This document shows positions 35,755 through 49,000 of a DNA stretch of 64,000 nt, one piece after another. The position numbers were made by a program, and so were the translations under genes. The notes under the pieces are model-generated. The model searched no databases and was not told where the DNA came from. It saw only the letters and a list, made by a program, of their open reading frames with translations. Numbering within the stretch: the first letter of the stretch is position 1; the number at the start of each line of letters is the position of its first letter. This stretch comes from Narthecium ossifragum (taxonomy: Eukaryota > Streptophyta > Magnoliopsida > Dioscoreales > Nartheciaceae). Location of the stretch: NCBI GenBank assembly GCA_963920575.1, contig OY986965.1:9562290-9626289 (forward strand), read 5' to 3'.

Positions 35755-36720
35755 TGTTAGCCCTAATGACGTTTTGATTATGTTTAGATGATGCCAATAT
35801 GTTTCTAAATGTTAAAATATATATGTGATAAAATATATGTTGATAACAAGCTTTAACCTTCATATTTGAGCTATTAGTAGAGTTCACGGATGATGCGCGG
35901 ATGCATCCGTGGAGCTCACGGATGATGCGCGGATGCATCCGTAGGTTTGACGGTCGATCCATGGATTGACCGTGGAGCTTTTATGAAGACAAGGAAGAAG
36001 CGACGGTCGATCCGAGCATCGACCCTGTGAAGCCATTTTCTTGACAGAGGCTGACGGTCGATGCGATGGTCGACCATGACGCTTGACGGTCGATCCATGG
36101 ATCGACCGTGGCTCAAGAAAAGCCTGGCGGACGATGCGACAGTCGACCGTGAGCCCAGAAACTAGCCGTTAAAGAGTCGTTGTAGAAACAGAAAATAGCC
36201 GTTGAAAGCTATTTTTTGAGGCCCTAAAGCTCAAGTATATATGAGAAGATGCAGCAAACTTGGGATAAGACTAAGGGAGATATTAGTTTACATTGTAACA
36301 AGTTTTAGTCTTCTTTTGAGAGCTTTAACCTTCGTAAAACTACTTCAAGTGTGAAGTAGACTTTGAGAGAAGTATCCAAGAGAGAGCTTGGAGTGATTTG
36401 TAAGGTTCTCAAGCACCCGTAAGCTTGAGGGGGAGCTCCAGCAGTTGTTGGAGGATTTGTAAGGTTGCCAAGCACCCGGAAGCTTGGTGGGAATTCTTGT
36501 AAGGGGATTTACAAGTAGTGGAACCTCAAGGAGGACCTTGAGTGAAGTGGACGTAGGCAAGGTTTGCCGAACCACTATAAATCTGGTGCAAGTCTCCTAA
36601 CTCTTCCTTCATTAGTTGCTTTATTCATTGCTTTCATAACTAAACAAGCATACTAGTCTTCTAGTTTTATATCTTAGTTTTCGTCTATCGTATTTCCGCA
36701 AAAAGGTCCAATTCACCACC
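35755..36720 (+). mobile_element. Copia-like LTR fragment
   Basis: It begins TGTTAGCCCTAATGACG. Palindromes (ACGGTCGATCCATGGATTG-like) lie at 35890-36150, followed by a TATA box (TATATATGAG, about 36236) and an A/G-rich leader. It ends near a run TTCACCACCCCCCCG, which resembles the 3' border of some plant copia LTRs. No target duplication or internal genes were identified, so the right boundary is approximate. Confidence 0.45.
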
Positions 36721-38118
36721 CCCCCGACCTTCCCCTGAGACGTCATGTCACAATCGGAAACGAGCAAAACAAAACAAAACATCAATCAAGTTAAATAAAC
36801 ACATCACACGATCGCAATTAGCCTGCAAGGATGTTCTAGATCTAGAACTATCACATTCCACACTCAAAATCTTGACCGCAAGCATAATCCTATCCATGAC
36901 ACCTACAACATGTTCTGATACCAAATTGTCACGTTTAGACCCAGAAAACCCATTCAGACTGAGACGTGAGCCGATCTATTCATGTTCACTTCCTAGTTTG
37001 GTGCGTTATATTACAAATTTCACGATTAATTTGAACAATTTACTTCTAGGATTATAACAGTAAATTTAACAACCTACTAACGGATTCATATTCAATTTCA
37101 AGATCTATAAATTAACATAATATCAATTGAAATAGAATTCAACTTATATAAAATACCAATCTACATTAGGGGTTGGGGTTCGAGCTGTGACAGATGAAGG
37201 TACGTAAGCTGTGGCCGGAGAAGAAGGGGGCCACTGGTGGTGGTGATGATAAGGGTTGGGTGTTCGCCGCTAACGAGTCCGTCGGAGAAGAAATAGGTCG
37301 CCAGTATAGAGAGAGATGCCCGGAATTGGTCAACGGAGATGGTGGTGATTGAGAGATCACCAGAGAAGAAGAGCTCGTCGGAAATAGAGGCTAGTGGTTC
37401 TTCGGAGATTGACGAATGGCCAACAAGGGGTGGCCGGAGGAGAGAGAGGAGAAAGAAAAGAGCGGGAAAAATAGGAAAATAGAGTAGTTTAGTGTTTAAC
37501 CATTCAGTTTGGGTTTTTTTCTCCAATAAAGTGTTTGTTTGGGGCTAATGACAAACGTCATGGATCAATAACAAATGCGACCTATTTTGAACCTCTGACC
37601 AAATTCCCCAAATATTTTTTAATCCCACATTATTAGTTAGACAACGAAAAAGATTTGTTAATTATATAGTTCACCAATTCACCAAAAGCGGAGTGAGCCG
37701 TTGTGACCCTCACCATGATTAAGCCGTTTTAGCTCTTCACCTACCCATGAATATTGATTGGCCCCTATTAAGTGACTGAAACGTACAAGAGAAGTAACTG
37801 TATATTAACAGATCTTTGTTTTTATGTTTTGTCACAGTTTCATGAATGTTTCCAAAGTCCCTATATTAGGAATAATTTCTTTCAGTGGTGAACGATCAAG
37901 AAGTTACAAGCCTTCGATCTGTACGTAGAATTAATCCAATTATGTTGAATGGTATGATGAGATTAATGAGTTAATGCCAAACAGCATATAACTATGATTT
38001 TATTGTTTTATAAAATGCTCTTTTTGTAGCGCTTGATAATGTTCATCATCAAATAGAAATTATAAACGAAACACATTTTGAGCACTCATTAATCTGTGTA
38101 CATGGGACAACATCCCAT
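36721..38118. other. Intergenic stretch with an LTR start
   Basis: At 36915-36926 the plus strand reads CTGATACCAAAT, followed by TGTCACGTTTAGACCC at 36927. This looks like a primer-binding site and LTR start of another minus-strand element, of which little else is recognisable. A GA-rich block follows at 37160-37470; its open frames use non-ATG starts and show no domain. From 37550 to 38118 nothing is recognised. Confidence 0.35.
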
Positions 38119-38689
38119 GTACACAAATTCCTTTTTGGAAAAAAATATGGGCGATATATTGTTTAGTCCTTTAAGTGACCTCTTCTTGTGATTTAGTCCC
38201 CTCTAACAGTCCTTAAGTGTTTTAGTACCCACAATAGCAACATAAGACTACAATACCCCTATTCATTCCCATTCTCGTAAATACAGCCACGCAGGCCGCC
38301 CGTTCCGTCATTTCCGAAAAATTCGAAAATGATTACCAATAAAAGCCCGTCCCTCCCATTTCCAACGCGCACGAGCCTTTCTATCTACCCACCATTTCTG
38401 GCGTCCCGCCTATTCCGACGCCGTCGTCCGACCATTAAAGCCTAAAGATTCCGATAGACCTTCTTATCGGCGGCGTGGAAGATCCTACCGTCCGGCTCCC
38501 GTCGCAGAAGGTCCTACCGTCCGCCTCCAGTCGCAAAAAAAACATTCAAAATGGTGAAAGGGTACGGTTTTCTATCATTTTTATCATTTTTCCTCCTCTT
38601 TTTTTTGAAATGCAACAACAAATGGAGATTTCCAGTAGAAGCATTTTGGTTATTGTACAAGATTTATTGTTTGCTAATCTAGGGTTATG

Positions 38690-39890
38690 GCCACCGTTTC
38701 CAGGAGTTATTATCATACTGGGAAGTGGTAGTTACTTTCCACTTTCAACTAATTGGTGGTTACTTCCCTTACCTATTGTACTCTACTTATTGTTTGCGAA
38801 TTAGGGTTTTGAATCTAGGGTTTTTTATCGGACGATTTAATGGTTGCTTCCTAGTTTCAATTCATTGGTAGTTACTTCCCAAAAATCCATTGGATTCACT
38901 TCACGTAGTGATTACTTCATACCATGGTAGTTACTTCCCACTTCCAACTCATTGGAAGTTACTTCCCGATTTTTTTTACTCTACTTATTGTTTGCGAATG
39001 TAGTGTTTTTTATCTAGGGTTTCTTATCCGACGATTTAATGGTTGCTTCGTAGTTTCAATTCATTGGTAGTTACTTTCCAAATTCCCTTGGGTTCACTTC
39101 ACTTGGTGGTTACTTCATATCCTGGTAGTTACTTCCCACTTCCAATTCATTCTTACTTACTTTCCAATTATTGTACTATATTCATTGTTTGCGAATTTAG
39201 GGTTTTTTTATCTAGGTTTTCTTATCGGACTTTAATGTAGTTACTCCCTACTTTCAATTCTTTGGTAGTTACTTGCCAACAATCCGTTGGTGGTTACTTC
39301 ATATCCTGGTAGTTACTCTCCCACTACTTTGGAAATACTTTTGAAATGGTAATTTCTTACAAATTTAAGTGGTATTTAGTTGGCTATTTATTGGTAGTTA
39401 CTTCGCAGATGACAATTGGTAGTTACTCCCATACATTATTGGTAGTTACTTTCCCTAATTTAATTGTAGTTACTTCGCAGCTTATAATTCGTAGTTACTT
39501 CCCTTACTTCGCAGATGATAACTGGAACTAACTACAATCTAAGTTGGTAGTTACTTCCCTACTCTAATGGTAGTTACTTACCTAATTTAATTATAGTGAC
39601 TTCGCAGATTACAATTGGTAGTAACTTCCCTTACTTGGCAGATGATAACTGGGATGAACTAAAGTTCTAATTGGTGGTTACTTCCCTTACCTATTGTCGT
39701 AAATTGGTAGTTAGTAACTGTAGTTACTTCGCAATATAATTTGTAGTTACTTCCTTGTTATTTGTAACTGACTTCCTTCTTTATTCTGTAGCTACTTCCC
39801 ATTATAATTGCTTCTTAGACACTTGCCATTTTAAATGTTAGTAATTCTTCCCATATTCACAGTTATTTTAATTCCCTTCCATTATTGATG
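38690..39890 (+). repeat. GGTAGTTACTTCC interspersed array, left end of MULE 1
   Basis: Many copies of TGGTAGTTACTTCCC or close variants are separated by variable 5-40-bp spacers, all in plus orientation, and stop about 60 bp before the Ulp1-like start codon. The spacers are not conserved, so this is not a simple tandem satellite. Confidence 0.85.
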
Positions 39891-39948
39891 CAGGAAAAAA
39901 GTTAACCTTATCCAGTATAGATCAACTGTAACTGCACTCATTACAATA

Positions 39949-42900
39949 ATGGCATTCATAAAAGATTCATTCACTGATCTACACTGGGAATTCTTGTCAA
40001 AAACTCCATTTTACACCTTGATTGACGCAGTGTACAAAGGAAAACTGACAGAGAAGAATGCACGGAAACGTGACAATGATATAGTCTTATTGATCAAACA
40101 ATATGACTACATCAAGAAGGCATTCAAATTAGGGCATCAATACTGCCAGATTAGAAGCTCAGATGTGAAGCATATTTTTGGGCTTGATCATGGCTCGCAG
40201 AAATTGGATGTCAATAAGTCCAGCACCCACCAGAAGAAGACAATGTTACTGGATAGAATTTTCCGGAATGTAAAGGTTATTACAATGGCTACTTTGAAGG
40301 AGAAAATAGTGAGCACATTCCCAAAGGGCAGTGATACAGATGTTCTTGATAGCATTAAACTGCTCACTATATACATCATGGAGTCCATATTCTTCTGTAG
40401 CAGTGGAAGAAAAGTGACACGGGCTTATATCAACTATGTGGATGATTTAGACAACATGAAGACCTATGATTGGTCAAGTGAAATTTTAAAAACTCTCATT
40501 GATTCACTTGACAAACATCATAAAAACCCTGCAAGGGTTACTGGCTGTACAGTGTTGTTGCCAGTAAGTTTATCTACTTGAAATGCTTGATTTCAAATTT
40601 TACTCAATTCCCAAAATTAGCTACATTAGACATAATTTTAAACATCATATTTGCTTTTTTTGTGCAGTACTGGTTTTGCGAACATACAACTGTTGTCACA
40701 CAAGATCAACAGGAAAACATGATACCACGATGTGTAAAGTGGTCCATACATAATAACGGCAAGAACCTGATAACCTATGACCTATCTGAAATGGATGATG
40801 AGAAGGTGAAGACAACAAAATTATGTCCTACACTCAATGAGATGAAAACCTATGCATCTTCATTTTTGGATGTGAACTCCGATGAAGAGGAAGGTACTGA
40901 AGAACAATGTGACCATAGCAATGGAGAAAGCAATCCCATCGATGAAGGTTATCACAGTGAAGAGGAAGGTACTGAAGAACAATGTGACCATAGCAATGGA
41001 GAAAGCAATAGTCACACACAATCAGAGAATCAAAATGTATGTGTATACCTTCCTTGGAATTTTATGCTCAAAATCAAATTGAAAATCATCTTTAAAATGT
41101 TATCCAATCGTATTTAAAATGCAGGTTGAGTTGGAAGAAACTGACATGGACGTTGGAGACAATAACAACAACTCCACCAAGGTACATAGTTAAAGAATGG
41201 TAGCTTATAAAATATATGGTGGACATAACTTTCTAGTTAAACTAGTAGTGACGTCGACGTCACTATGGTGGTTACTTCCTATTATAACTGGTAGTTACTT
41301 CCTACTATGGTAGTACGAAATTAATAGTTACTTTTCATTAGAACTGGTAGTTACGTTCCATTATATTTGGTAGTTAATGTCCATACTTTTGGTAGTTCAT
41401 TTCCATGTAAAGGAAGCTCTTTTATTTTCATTGAAGATTGCCGTTAATGAAGATCAGCCAACAGAAAATATGATCAACGAGTTGCAGACGAAAATTGCCT
41501 CCCTAGAGAGGGAACTATTATCTTCAAATGGAGATTTGGCATCAGCAAAACAGAATGTCATTGAGCTGGAAGCAGCTAATGCAGAGCTGAATAAAGAGTT
41601 GGTGCTCCTACGTGCTACCACAGCTGAGAGGGATGGCCTCCTCTTGCACAGTGAAGATTTAAAAAAGGACAACGATGCAATTCAAGAACAGAACAGAACT
41701 ATGCAAAAGGTTAATGCGGAATTAAAAGTTCACGTTAATGAATTGCTCGTGTCCAATGCAAAGCTGGAGCGTGAAATGAAGCTCAGCATGGAGGCAGCAT
41801 CAGAGGTGCCACTCTCTGTTGACAGCTCAGATTTAGTAAAAAAGCTCGAAGATGCAAACAATAAGATTAAACAAATGGAAAATGACATTACAAGGCAGAA
41901 GATAAAGGGCAATGATCTCAGTGACAGGTTATCATTGACCATTCTGCAAAATAGGAAACTAACAGAGGAGAAAGAAGTGATGCAGAGAGAGATTGCAGAA
42001 CTGAAGGCTCAAATAGACCATCAAGTGGAAAGGCATCAAGAGATCCTTGAGGAAGCTGAAGTGCATGAGATTACCCAGAAAAACCAAATGGAAAAAATTG
42101 CACATGGCCTCGAGATCATTCAATATCAAAGTTCAATGGTGCGAGATATAAAGGAGAAGAAGAGAAAACCAGCAATGAATGATGATTACAAATACAGTAC
42201 ACCTGAAGAAGTAAAAAGAGTAAAGAAGGTGATATCGGAACTTGCAATGCCAAAATTCCAGTTATTGGATTCGGAGAATGAAGATATTGAAGTGCCAGCT
42301 GCACCTGAAGAACTTACAAAACTCCAAAACAAACAAAAGTACAGATGCGGCAAGTACATAAGTGATGAGGCCTTCAATAGAATGAAGACATTGCTTGCAG
42401 AGGAAGGATTGCAGTAAATTACTTACCAATTATTTCATATCCATTATATTACCTACTATCAAAATTCAAGCAATTCATCTTTGACATGACATTTACTATT
42501 ACCTGTATTTGAATGAAGTGCACCTATTTGGAGGGACGCGAATGATCCATTCACATGGATAGACGACGAGATGATAATTTCCATGATGAAAAACCAGTAC
42601 ATATCAGTGCAGGTATGTAACTGAGTTAAGTATTTAATTACTGTATACATCATGTTCGTAGTTACTTTCGCCAGAAATAAACAGCAGGATCTTCCCAGCT
42701 AAAAGTGTTAGATTCTACAAATTTAACACTTTCACCTGGTAGTAACTTCCAGGTATAGGCTGGTAGTAACTTCTCAATTTAGAGTGGTAGTAACTTCTCA
42801 CTTTATACTGTTAGTAACTTGGCACTTTACACTGGTAGTAACTTCCCAATCTGGAGTGGAAGTTACTTCTCACTTTAGGTTGGTAGTGACTTCCCCTTTT

Positions 42901-44051
42901 AGAATGGTAGTAACTTCTCAATTTAGAGTGGTAGTTACTTCCCCCTTTAGAATGGTAGTAACTTCTCATTTTATACTGTATGACAGATACTTCCCATATA
43001 AATTGTGAAGAGTAGTTAGTTATTTTGCATTTTATTAGTAGTTACTTCACCAACATACCAAAACCTTTACTGGGGCACGTAAGTCATAGTTACTTCCCTG
43101 TTCAATGGCACTTAATTCCGTAGATAATTGATTGTTAATTTCAATTAACTGCAATTCATTGCATAGGTTGTCGATGCGTATACAAGGGCATTGACTATGG
43201 ATCCTGAATTTGATGGAAATTCTTGCTTCATTGAAGGATATTGTTGGGTAAGTCATATCCACACTTAAATCATTGAATTTTTCTCATAGCTTACTATGTT
43301 ATTATCTTTCATACACAGAGCATGCTAGTCCTTGATTATAATGAGGACATTGCTGTCAAAACTTTTGACAAATTTGTGCAAGCAATTAAGGAAGGAAAGA
43401 AGCATGTTTTCTTCCCAATACTCTCAACGGGCTACAAGACAGAAAACAAAACACCTTTCCATTGGACACTATTGGTGTACAACATTGAGGATGAGAAATG
43501 GAATTTCTACAACTCAATGAGGCCTAGGGGTAGAGGCAGGAAAGTCGCTTTTCTTAAGGATGCCAAGCAAATGGTAATGCTTTATGATCTCTATCAAATG
43601 CTTTATGAGCTGACTATGCTTTATAATCCCTTGTTTTAAGAATGCAAAGCAAATGGTAATGCTTTATTACCTGACTGGAAATGATGTCTAACATTTTCAC
43701 TTCGTTTCATCACAGAAGGATTTAATAGAAGATGAAATACTTCCAACTCAAGCATCCAAAAAGGCAATTGTCAGCTACCAGAATACTCCCCAACAAGCCC
43801 CTGACTCGTAAGACACACTTCACCAATTGTCTATTTGGAAAATTTCAAACATTATTTAATATTTCATGTTGTTTAGAATTCAAATCTAAATTGTGAGCCA
43901 AAAAACATGTCACAGGAATGACTGCTCGATGTATGCGTGTTACTTCATGCGTGAGATAGCACTTCATCATCGACATCCAAGGAATATTACAGAGGAAGGA
44001 ATCAATGAATTCAAGGGGCAGCTTATCGACAAATTACTAATGCACAGATGA
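39949..44051 (+). CDS. Ulp1/C48 protease-like protein of MULE 1, 9 exons
   Basis: Exons with GT-AG borders at 39949-40563, 40668-41036, 41125-41181, 41437-42413, 42519-42612, 43167-43247, 43319-43573, 43716-43807 and 43916-44051 join without a stop into 891 residues. Residues 1-330 form an N-terminal region of the kind found in plant transposon Ulp1-like proteins, ending in an acidic part with a duplicated EEGTEEQCDHSNGES unit. Residues 350-670 are a long Glu/Lys/Leu-rich coiled coil. The C-terminal part is a C48 (SUMO/ubiquitin-like protease) domain, with His779 in FHWTLLVYN, Cys850 in NDCSMYAC and a Gln at about 843. The usual acidic residue of the triad is Asn796 (FYNSM). Introns 3 and 5 hold GGTAGTTACTTCC copies in sense orientation. 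It is convergent with the transposase gene. Exon borders are predicted by eye. Confidence 0.8.
42690..43080 (+). repeat. GGTAGTAACTTC array inside intron 5 of the Ulp1-like gene
   Basis: About ten copies of GGTAGTAACTTCTCA / GGTAGTTACTTCCC lie within the 554-bp intron in the sense direction. A smaller group lies in intron 3 (about 41265-41405). Their absence from the exons shows that the motif is tolerated only in non-coding parts. Confidence 0.8.
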
Positions 44052-44228
44052 AGCATGTGCCTTTCAGACTTTAGACTGGTGGATACATATTTGCCAAAGA
44101 CATGATTCCTTGTTGCCGCCCAAGAATGTACAGTTAAACATATTCTATCTACATCAATCGATGTAATACATGACTTTATACATACAAATGTACACATTGA
44201 AATTATTGTCAGCACGTTGAATGAGGAA

Positions 44229-44933
44229 GAAGTAACTACCAATAGATTGAGGAAGTAACTACCAAAAAGGTTGAGAAGTAACTAGCAACACATGGGGACG
44301 TGACTACCATTATGAAGGAAGTAACTACCTTTTTAAGCAACAGTATAAACGAGGTAGTATCTGCCATTTTACTGACGAAGTCACTACCATCCCATTGGAG
44401 AAGTAACTACCAATAGATTGAGGAAGTAACTACCGAAAGGTTGAGAAGTAACTAGCAACACATGGGGACGTGACTACCATTATGAAGGAAGTAACTACCT
44501 TTTTAAGCAACAGTATAAACGAGGTAGTATCTGCCAATTTACTGACGAAGTAACTACCATCCCATTGGAGAAGTAACTACCAATAGATTGAGGAAGTAAC
44601 TACCGAAAGGTTGAGAAGTAACTAGCAACACATGGGGAAGTGACTACCATTATGAAGGAAGTAACTACCTTTTTAAGCAACAGTATAAACGAGGTAGTAT
44701 CTGCCAATTTACTGACGAAGTAACTACCATCCCATTGGAGAAGTAACTACCAATAGATTGAGGAAGTAACTACCGAAAGGTTGAGAAGTAACTAGCAACA
44801 CATGGGGAAGTGACTACCATTATGAAGGAAGTAACTACTTTTTTAAGCAACAGTATAAATGAGGTAGTATCTGCCATTTTACTGACGAAGTAACTACCAT
44901 CCAATTGGAGAAGTAACTACCAATAGATTGAGG
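44229..44933 (-). repeat. 170-bp higher-order tandem repeat between the MULE 1 genes
   Basis: The segment starting GAAGTAACTACCAATAGATT recurs at 44229, 44400, 44570, 44740 and 44910, giving four near-identical units of 170-171 bp plus a partial fifth. Each unit contains several GAAGTAACTACC copies, i.e. the motif in minus orientation. Unordered copies continue to about 45200. Confidence 0.9.
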
Positions 44934-45335
44934 CAGAAACTATCATAAGATTTAGGGAATAACCAGCATTAGATTGGGAGAAGTAACTACCATAAAATCT
45001 GAGGAAGTAACTACCATCAGATTGAGGAAGTAACTACCATTAGATTGAGCAGGAACACATGGGTGTAGTAACTACCATCTTAAGTACCATTAGGTGGAGA
45101 AGTAACTACCACCTGATGGGAAAGTAACTACCATTATCAACAGGAAGTAACTATCAATACATGGAGAAATAACTACCAGCAGGTGAAGAAGTAACTACCA
45201 ATGACTTCCAAAATTGCCTCCCATTTAACTGCAATGTAACTTAGTTAAGTAAATATCGAAAGTTAACTATTACAATATGGCTTTTACTGAACAGTTGCTG
45301 AAGAATAAGACACATTACTGGATGACAACAAACGA

Positions 45336-48019
45336 CTATTTAATGGGTTCCTTGCATGACTTCCTATTATGATGACCCTCACGGCCACACCGACCACATA
45401 CAATGCTTCTAACATATTCTCCAGTGGACTTGATCCTCTTCTTCTTGGGCCTTCCAGGGGGCCTCCGAGATAAAGGCGGCAAAACAACTTCATCACTAGT
45501 AGCATGATCTGTCTTGCCCATCGTTGGAACCGGATAAAGTGGAAAAGAGTAGCTCTTACAATAAAATGGCGTATGAAAATAATGATCCACAAAGGAGGTT
45601 AGTTCTTTCCTTGTCGTCATTATGCAAGCCATCGCATGCGAGCAAGGTATACCATTAATCTGCCACTGACAGCATGAGCAAGTCCTATTGGCAATATCAA
45701 CAGAAACCGATGGCACAGAGTAAACCTCAAACAGCGTCCGAGTCGAGTTGCAAACAAACCAAGACCTCCCTTCATCAAATGCTACTTTGATCTTACGCTC
45801 GATAACAGGACATATTTGCGACCTGAATTTCTTGCAATCCTCACTCCTATCTGCATTAAGAAACTGATTGTTACGTAAAATATTTGAAACTACTTCTAGA
45901 ATGCAAAATAAAATTTAAAAACGAGACACTGAATTGCAAATCTCAATTTCAACAATTGTACTTACTTGCTATCTGCTGCATCAGTCTACTCCTAATCTTA
46001 TCAACCAATTTTGTGATAGGTAGGTTCCTTTCTTCAAGAATCCACGAGTTGAATGATTCTGCTGCATTTGAGCACATCAACCCATATCTATTTCCCTGGG
46101 AAAAATTGGCAAAGTAACTACCAATTATACTACGAGGTAAGTACCAGAATGATTGAAAAGTGACTAAACAGTATAATGTAAAGTAACTACCATAATCACT
46201 GGCTGAAGTACCTACCAATAAACTGTTAGTAACTACCACATTAACTAAAATGTAACAACCAGCAATTGTGCAAGTAAGAACCAGTACAAATAGAGAAGTA
46301 ACTACCATTAACTGGGGAAGTAACTACCAATAAATGTTGGGAAAACTAACACCATAAAGGGGAAGTAACTACCAATACACGATAAATGGGAAGGAACTAC
46401 CATCAACTGACATAACAGATAGTGTTACCTTAAAATAGGCATTGGCATATCTCTCAGGTGGCAAGTTCTGCATGAATTTTTCCACGATATTCTTTCCCTC
46501 ATCCAAAAATTCTTGAACTTTCAGATCAAATAGATCAACAGTAGGAGCGTAAGCACAAACAGAAAATCTATTAACCATTGTCTCCTTAAAATCTCCATGG
46601 AAATGTCTCCCACTAAAACAACTCCTCAAATTTTGCTTCAAGTGAAAAAGGCAAAAAGCATGATAACAAGTTGGAAAGATTTCTGGCACCGAATTGACAA
46701 GACCTAAGTTCCTATCCGATATGAAAGTAATAATACGATCGGTACGGATAATCGCTTTAAGATTAACAAGGAACCATGACCAATTTTCCTCGTTCTTCGA
46801 ATCAACAATTGCAAAAGCAATATGGAACAAACCTGCAAACAATCATATCGGATAGGAACAATTATATAAGAAAGTCAATCAAATAGAAACCACAATATAA
46901 AAAGCAAGAACTTAACAACTTAGGTCTTGCGAATATCTAACCTTCATTGCCGTCTTTCCCAGTGGCCGCCAATAGCTGACCCTTATATTTGCCCTTGAGG
47001 TGGGTGCCATCTAAACAAAGCAATGGACGACAGAAATTAAAACCTTCAATACACCCATTCATGCCTACAAACAACCTCTTAAAACGACCATTTTCTTCGT
47101 TGACCTCCACAATGAAATGAGACCCTGGATTTGCGTCGACTACATTACGAGCATACAATTTTAACAACTCAAATGAACTTTCGTCATCACCCAGAACATC
47201 CTTTCTCGCCTTTTCGACACCTTTCCATGCAGTATCATATGAAATTATCACTCCATAGTCGGAATGAATTGAGTGTTTAACATCTATAGGACGAAGGGTA
47301 GGCTTTATTCGCACCTGATCCTCTATCAAACAGGCCACAAGATCTGAATTCATCCGTCTATGTCTCACATATAGACATCCCGATCCGCATGTATGCACTT
47401 TGTTAAACACCTTAACATAAAAGAAGCCATTAATACGCTGCTGGCGACCTTTGACAAACCACTCACAACCAGTCAAGAGTTTCTGCGAGCATTCCACAGA
47501 AACAACCTTGTCAGTATTCTTCACGTACTCATAATCATATCCAGACTCTACTACTAGCTTCTGAACACATAGCCGAAGTTCTATAGCACCACCTACAAAT
47601 TTCTGCCCAACAGCATTAATAGCATTCTCCCATCCAAATGATTTCAATTCCTTCTTCGAATGCTGACAAAATGATGGAAGCAAATCATCATCATCTACAC
47701 TATGATGTGAATCTCTGCATGACAAAGCATCATCAAGCTTCCCCTTTATGGTCTCAGCATTGCTCCAAACATCTACACCTAAACGCTGGATGTCTAATGA
47801 TTTTGTAATTGAAACCATGCTTTCATAATCAACCTCAGATTCAAGCATACACTTTGGGTATTCAGGTATGGAATAAGATAAACACATACTATCTTCACAC
47901 AACTCTGGCCACTTACTGCATACCATTCCAACAGCACATTGGTAAGATTGTACACTTTCAATACCACGAACTATAGTCTCATTTGCATATCTGAACATCA
48001 GCATCAATCTTTCACCCAT
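45336..48019 (-). CDS. MULE 1 transposase (MuDR/MULE family), 4 coding exons
   Basis: Coding exons 48019-46942, 46832-46429, 46095-45966 and 45850-45336 (minus strand, all GT-AG) join in frame into 708 residues. The catalytic triad of the MULE DDE domain is present: Asp337 (LCLDGTHLKG), Asp399 (FISDRNLG) and Glu507 (SNAAESFNSW). A SWIM zinc finger follows (CSC at 595-597, CSH at 607-609), then a basic PPGRPKKKR stretch and a CX2C..C zinc knuckle at 689-703. The longer open frame to 48025 begins with TTG, so the ATG at 48019 was chosen. A CAG acceptor lies just upstream (about 48031) and a possible donor near 49140 fits a non-coding first exon. Introns 2 and 3 separate intact domain halves. 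The protein would cut and rejoin the element ends and looks functional on paper. Confidence 0.85.
46100..46395 (-). repeat. Motif array in the second intron of the transposase gene
   Basis: Several GAAGTAACTACC copies (plus-strand reading) fill the intron between exons 2 and 3. On the transposase sense strand they read GGTAGTTACTTC, as in the Ulp1-like introns. Confidence 0.75.
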
Positions 48020-48054
48020 TTTCAACCCTGCACAGCATAGACATTTATTAGTTA

Positions 48055-49000
48055 CTTCGGACTGAAATTAGTCGTTACTTCCCATTACAAGAGGTAGTTT
48101 ATGTCTCCTTATACTTGGTAGATACTTCCTAATTAAGTGGAAGTAACTACCATCTATAAATGCAGAGAAACTACCAATATAGCTACCAGCTGAAAGTGTT
48201 ACATTCTTCCAATTAAAATTGGAAGTTACTCCCCACCTCAGTTTGGTAGTTACTTCCCACTTTATTCTGGTAGTCACTTCCCACTTACCATTGGTAGTTA
48301 CTCCCCCCACCCCCTTATATTGGTAGTTACTTCCCCCTTTAGTTTGGTAGATACTTCCCACTTTAGCTGGTAATCCCACCTTCGATTGGAAGTTAGTTCC
48401 CACCTCAGATTGGTAGTTACTTCCCACTTTATAATGGTAGTTACTCTCCATCTACTTACTTCCCACTTTAGTTACTACCCACTTCAGATTGGAAGTTACT
48501 TCCCACTTCAGATCGGTAGTTACTTCCCACTCTAAGCTGGTAGTAACTTCCCACTTTAGTTTGGTAGATACTCCCCACTTTAGATGATAACCCCACCTTC
48601 GATTGGAAGTTACTTCCGACCTCATATTGGTAGTTACTTCCCCACTTTAGACTGGTAGTCACTCCCCAGCTACTTAGTTCCCACTTTAGTTACTACCCAC
48701 TTCGAATTGGAAGTTACTTTCCACTGCATATTGGTAGTTACTTCCCACTTTATAATGGTAGTTACTCCCACTTTAGTTACTTCACACTTTAGTAACTCCC
48801 CCATTTAGATTGGTAGTTCCTTCCCACTTTAGACTGGTAGTTTCTTCCCCACTTTAGATCGGTAGTTACTTTCCTACAATTTCAATTCCCGCTTTAGTTA
48901 CTTCCCACTTCCCATTGGTAGTTACTCGCGGACTGCAGATTGGTAGTTACTTCCCACTTTAGTTTGGTAGATACTTCCCACTTTAGATGATAATAACAGA
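48055..49000 (+). repeat. GGTAGTTACTTCCC array upstream of the transposase
   Basis: Dozens of GGTAGTTACTTCCC and GGAAGTTACTTCCC copies lie in the upstream region or first intron of the transposase gene. They are now in plus orientation, opposite to the arrays at 44229-46395. Some longer blocks (about 48355-48430, 48480-48620 and 48690-48760) are themselves repeated. Confidence 0.85.

Noticed and set aside
37161..37526. 121-residue frame on the minus strand
   Set aside because: It starts at a TTG, is low complexity and shows no domain.
44229..44933. 170-bp repeats as a centromeric satellite
   Set aside because: There are only four units, confined to the spacer of one transposon and built from its own motif.
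38690..49000. Regularly recurring short motif suggesting a CRISPR-like array
   Set aside because: Spacing is irregular, copies vary, they occur in introns and both orientations, and the DNA is plant nuclear.
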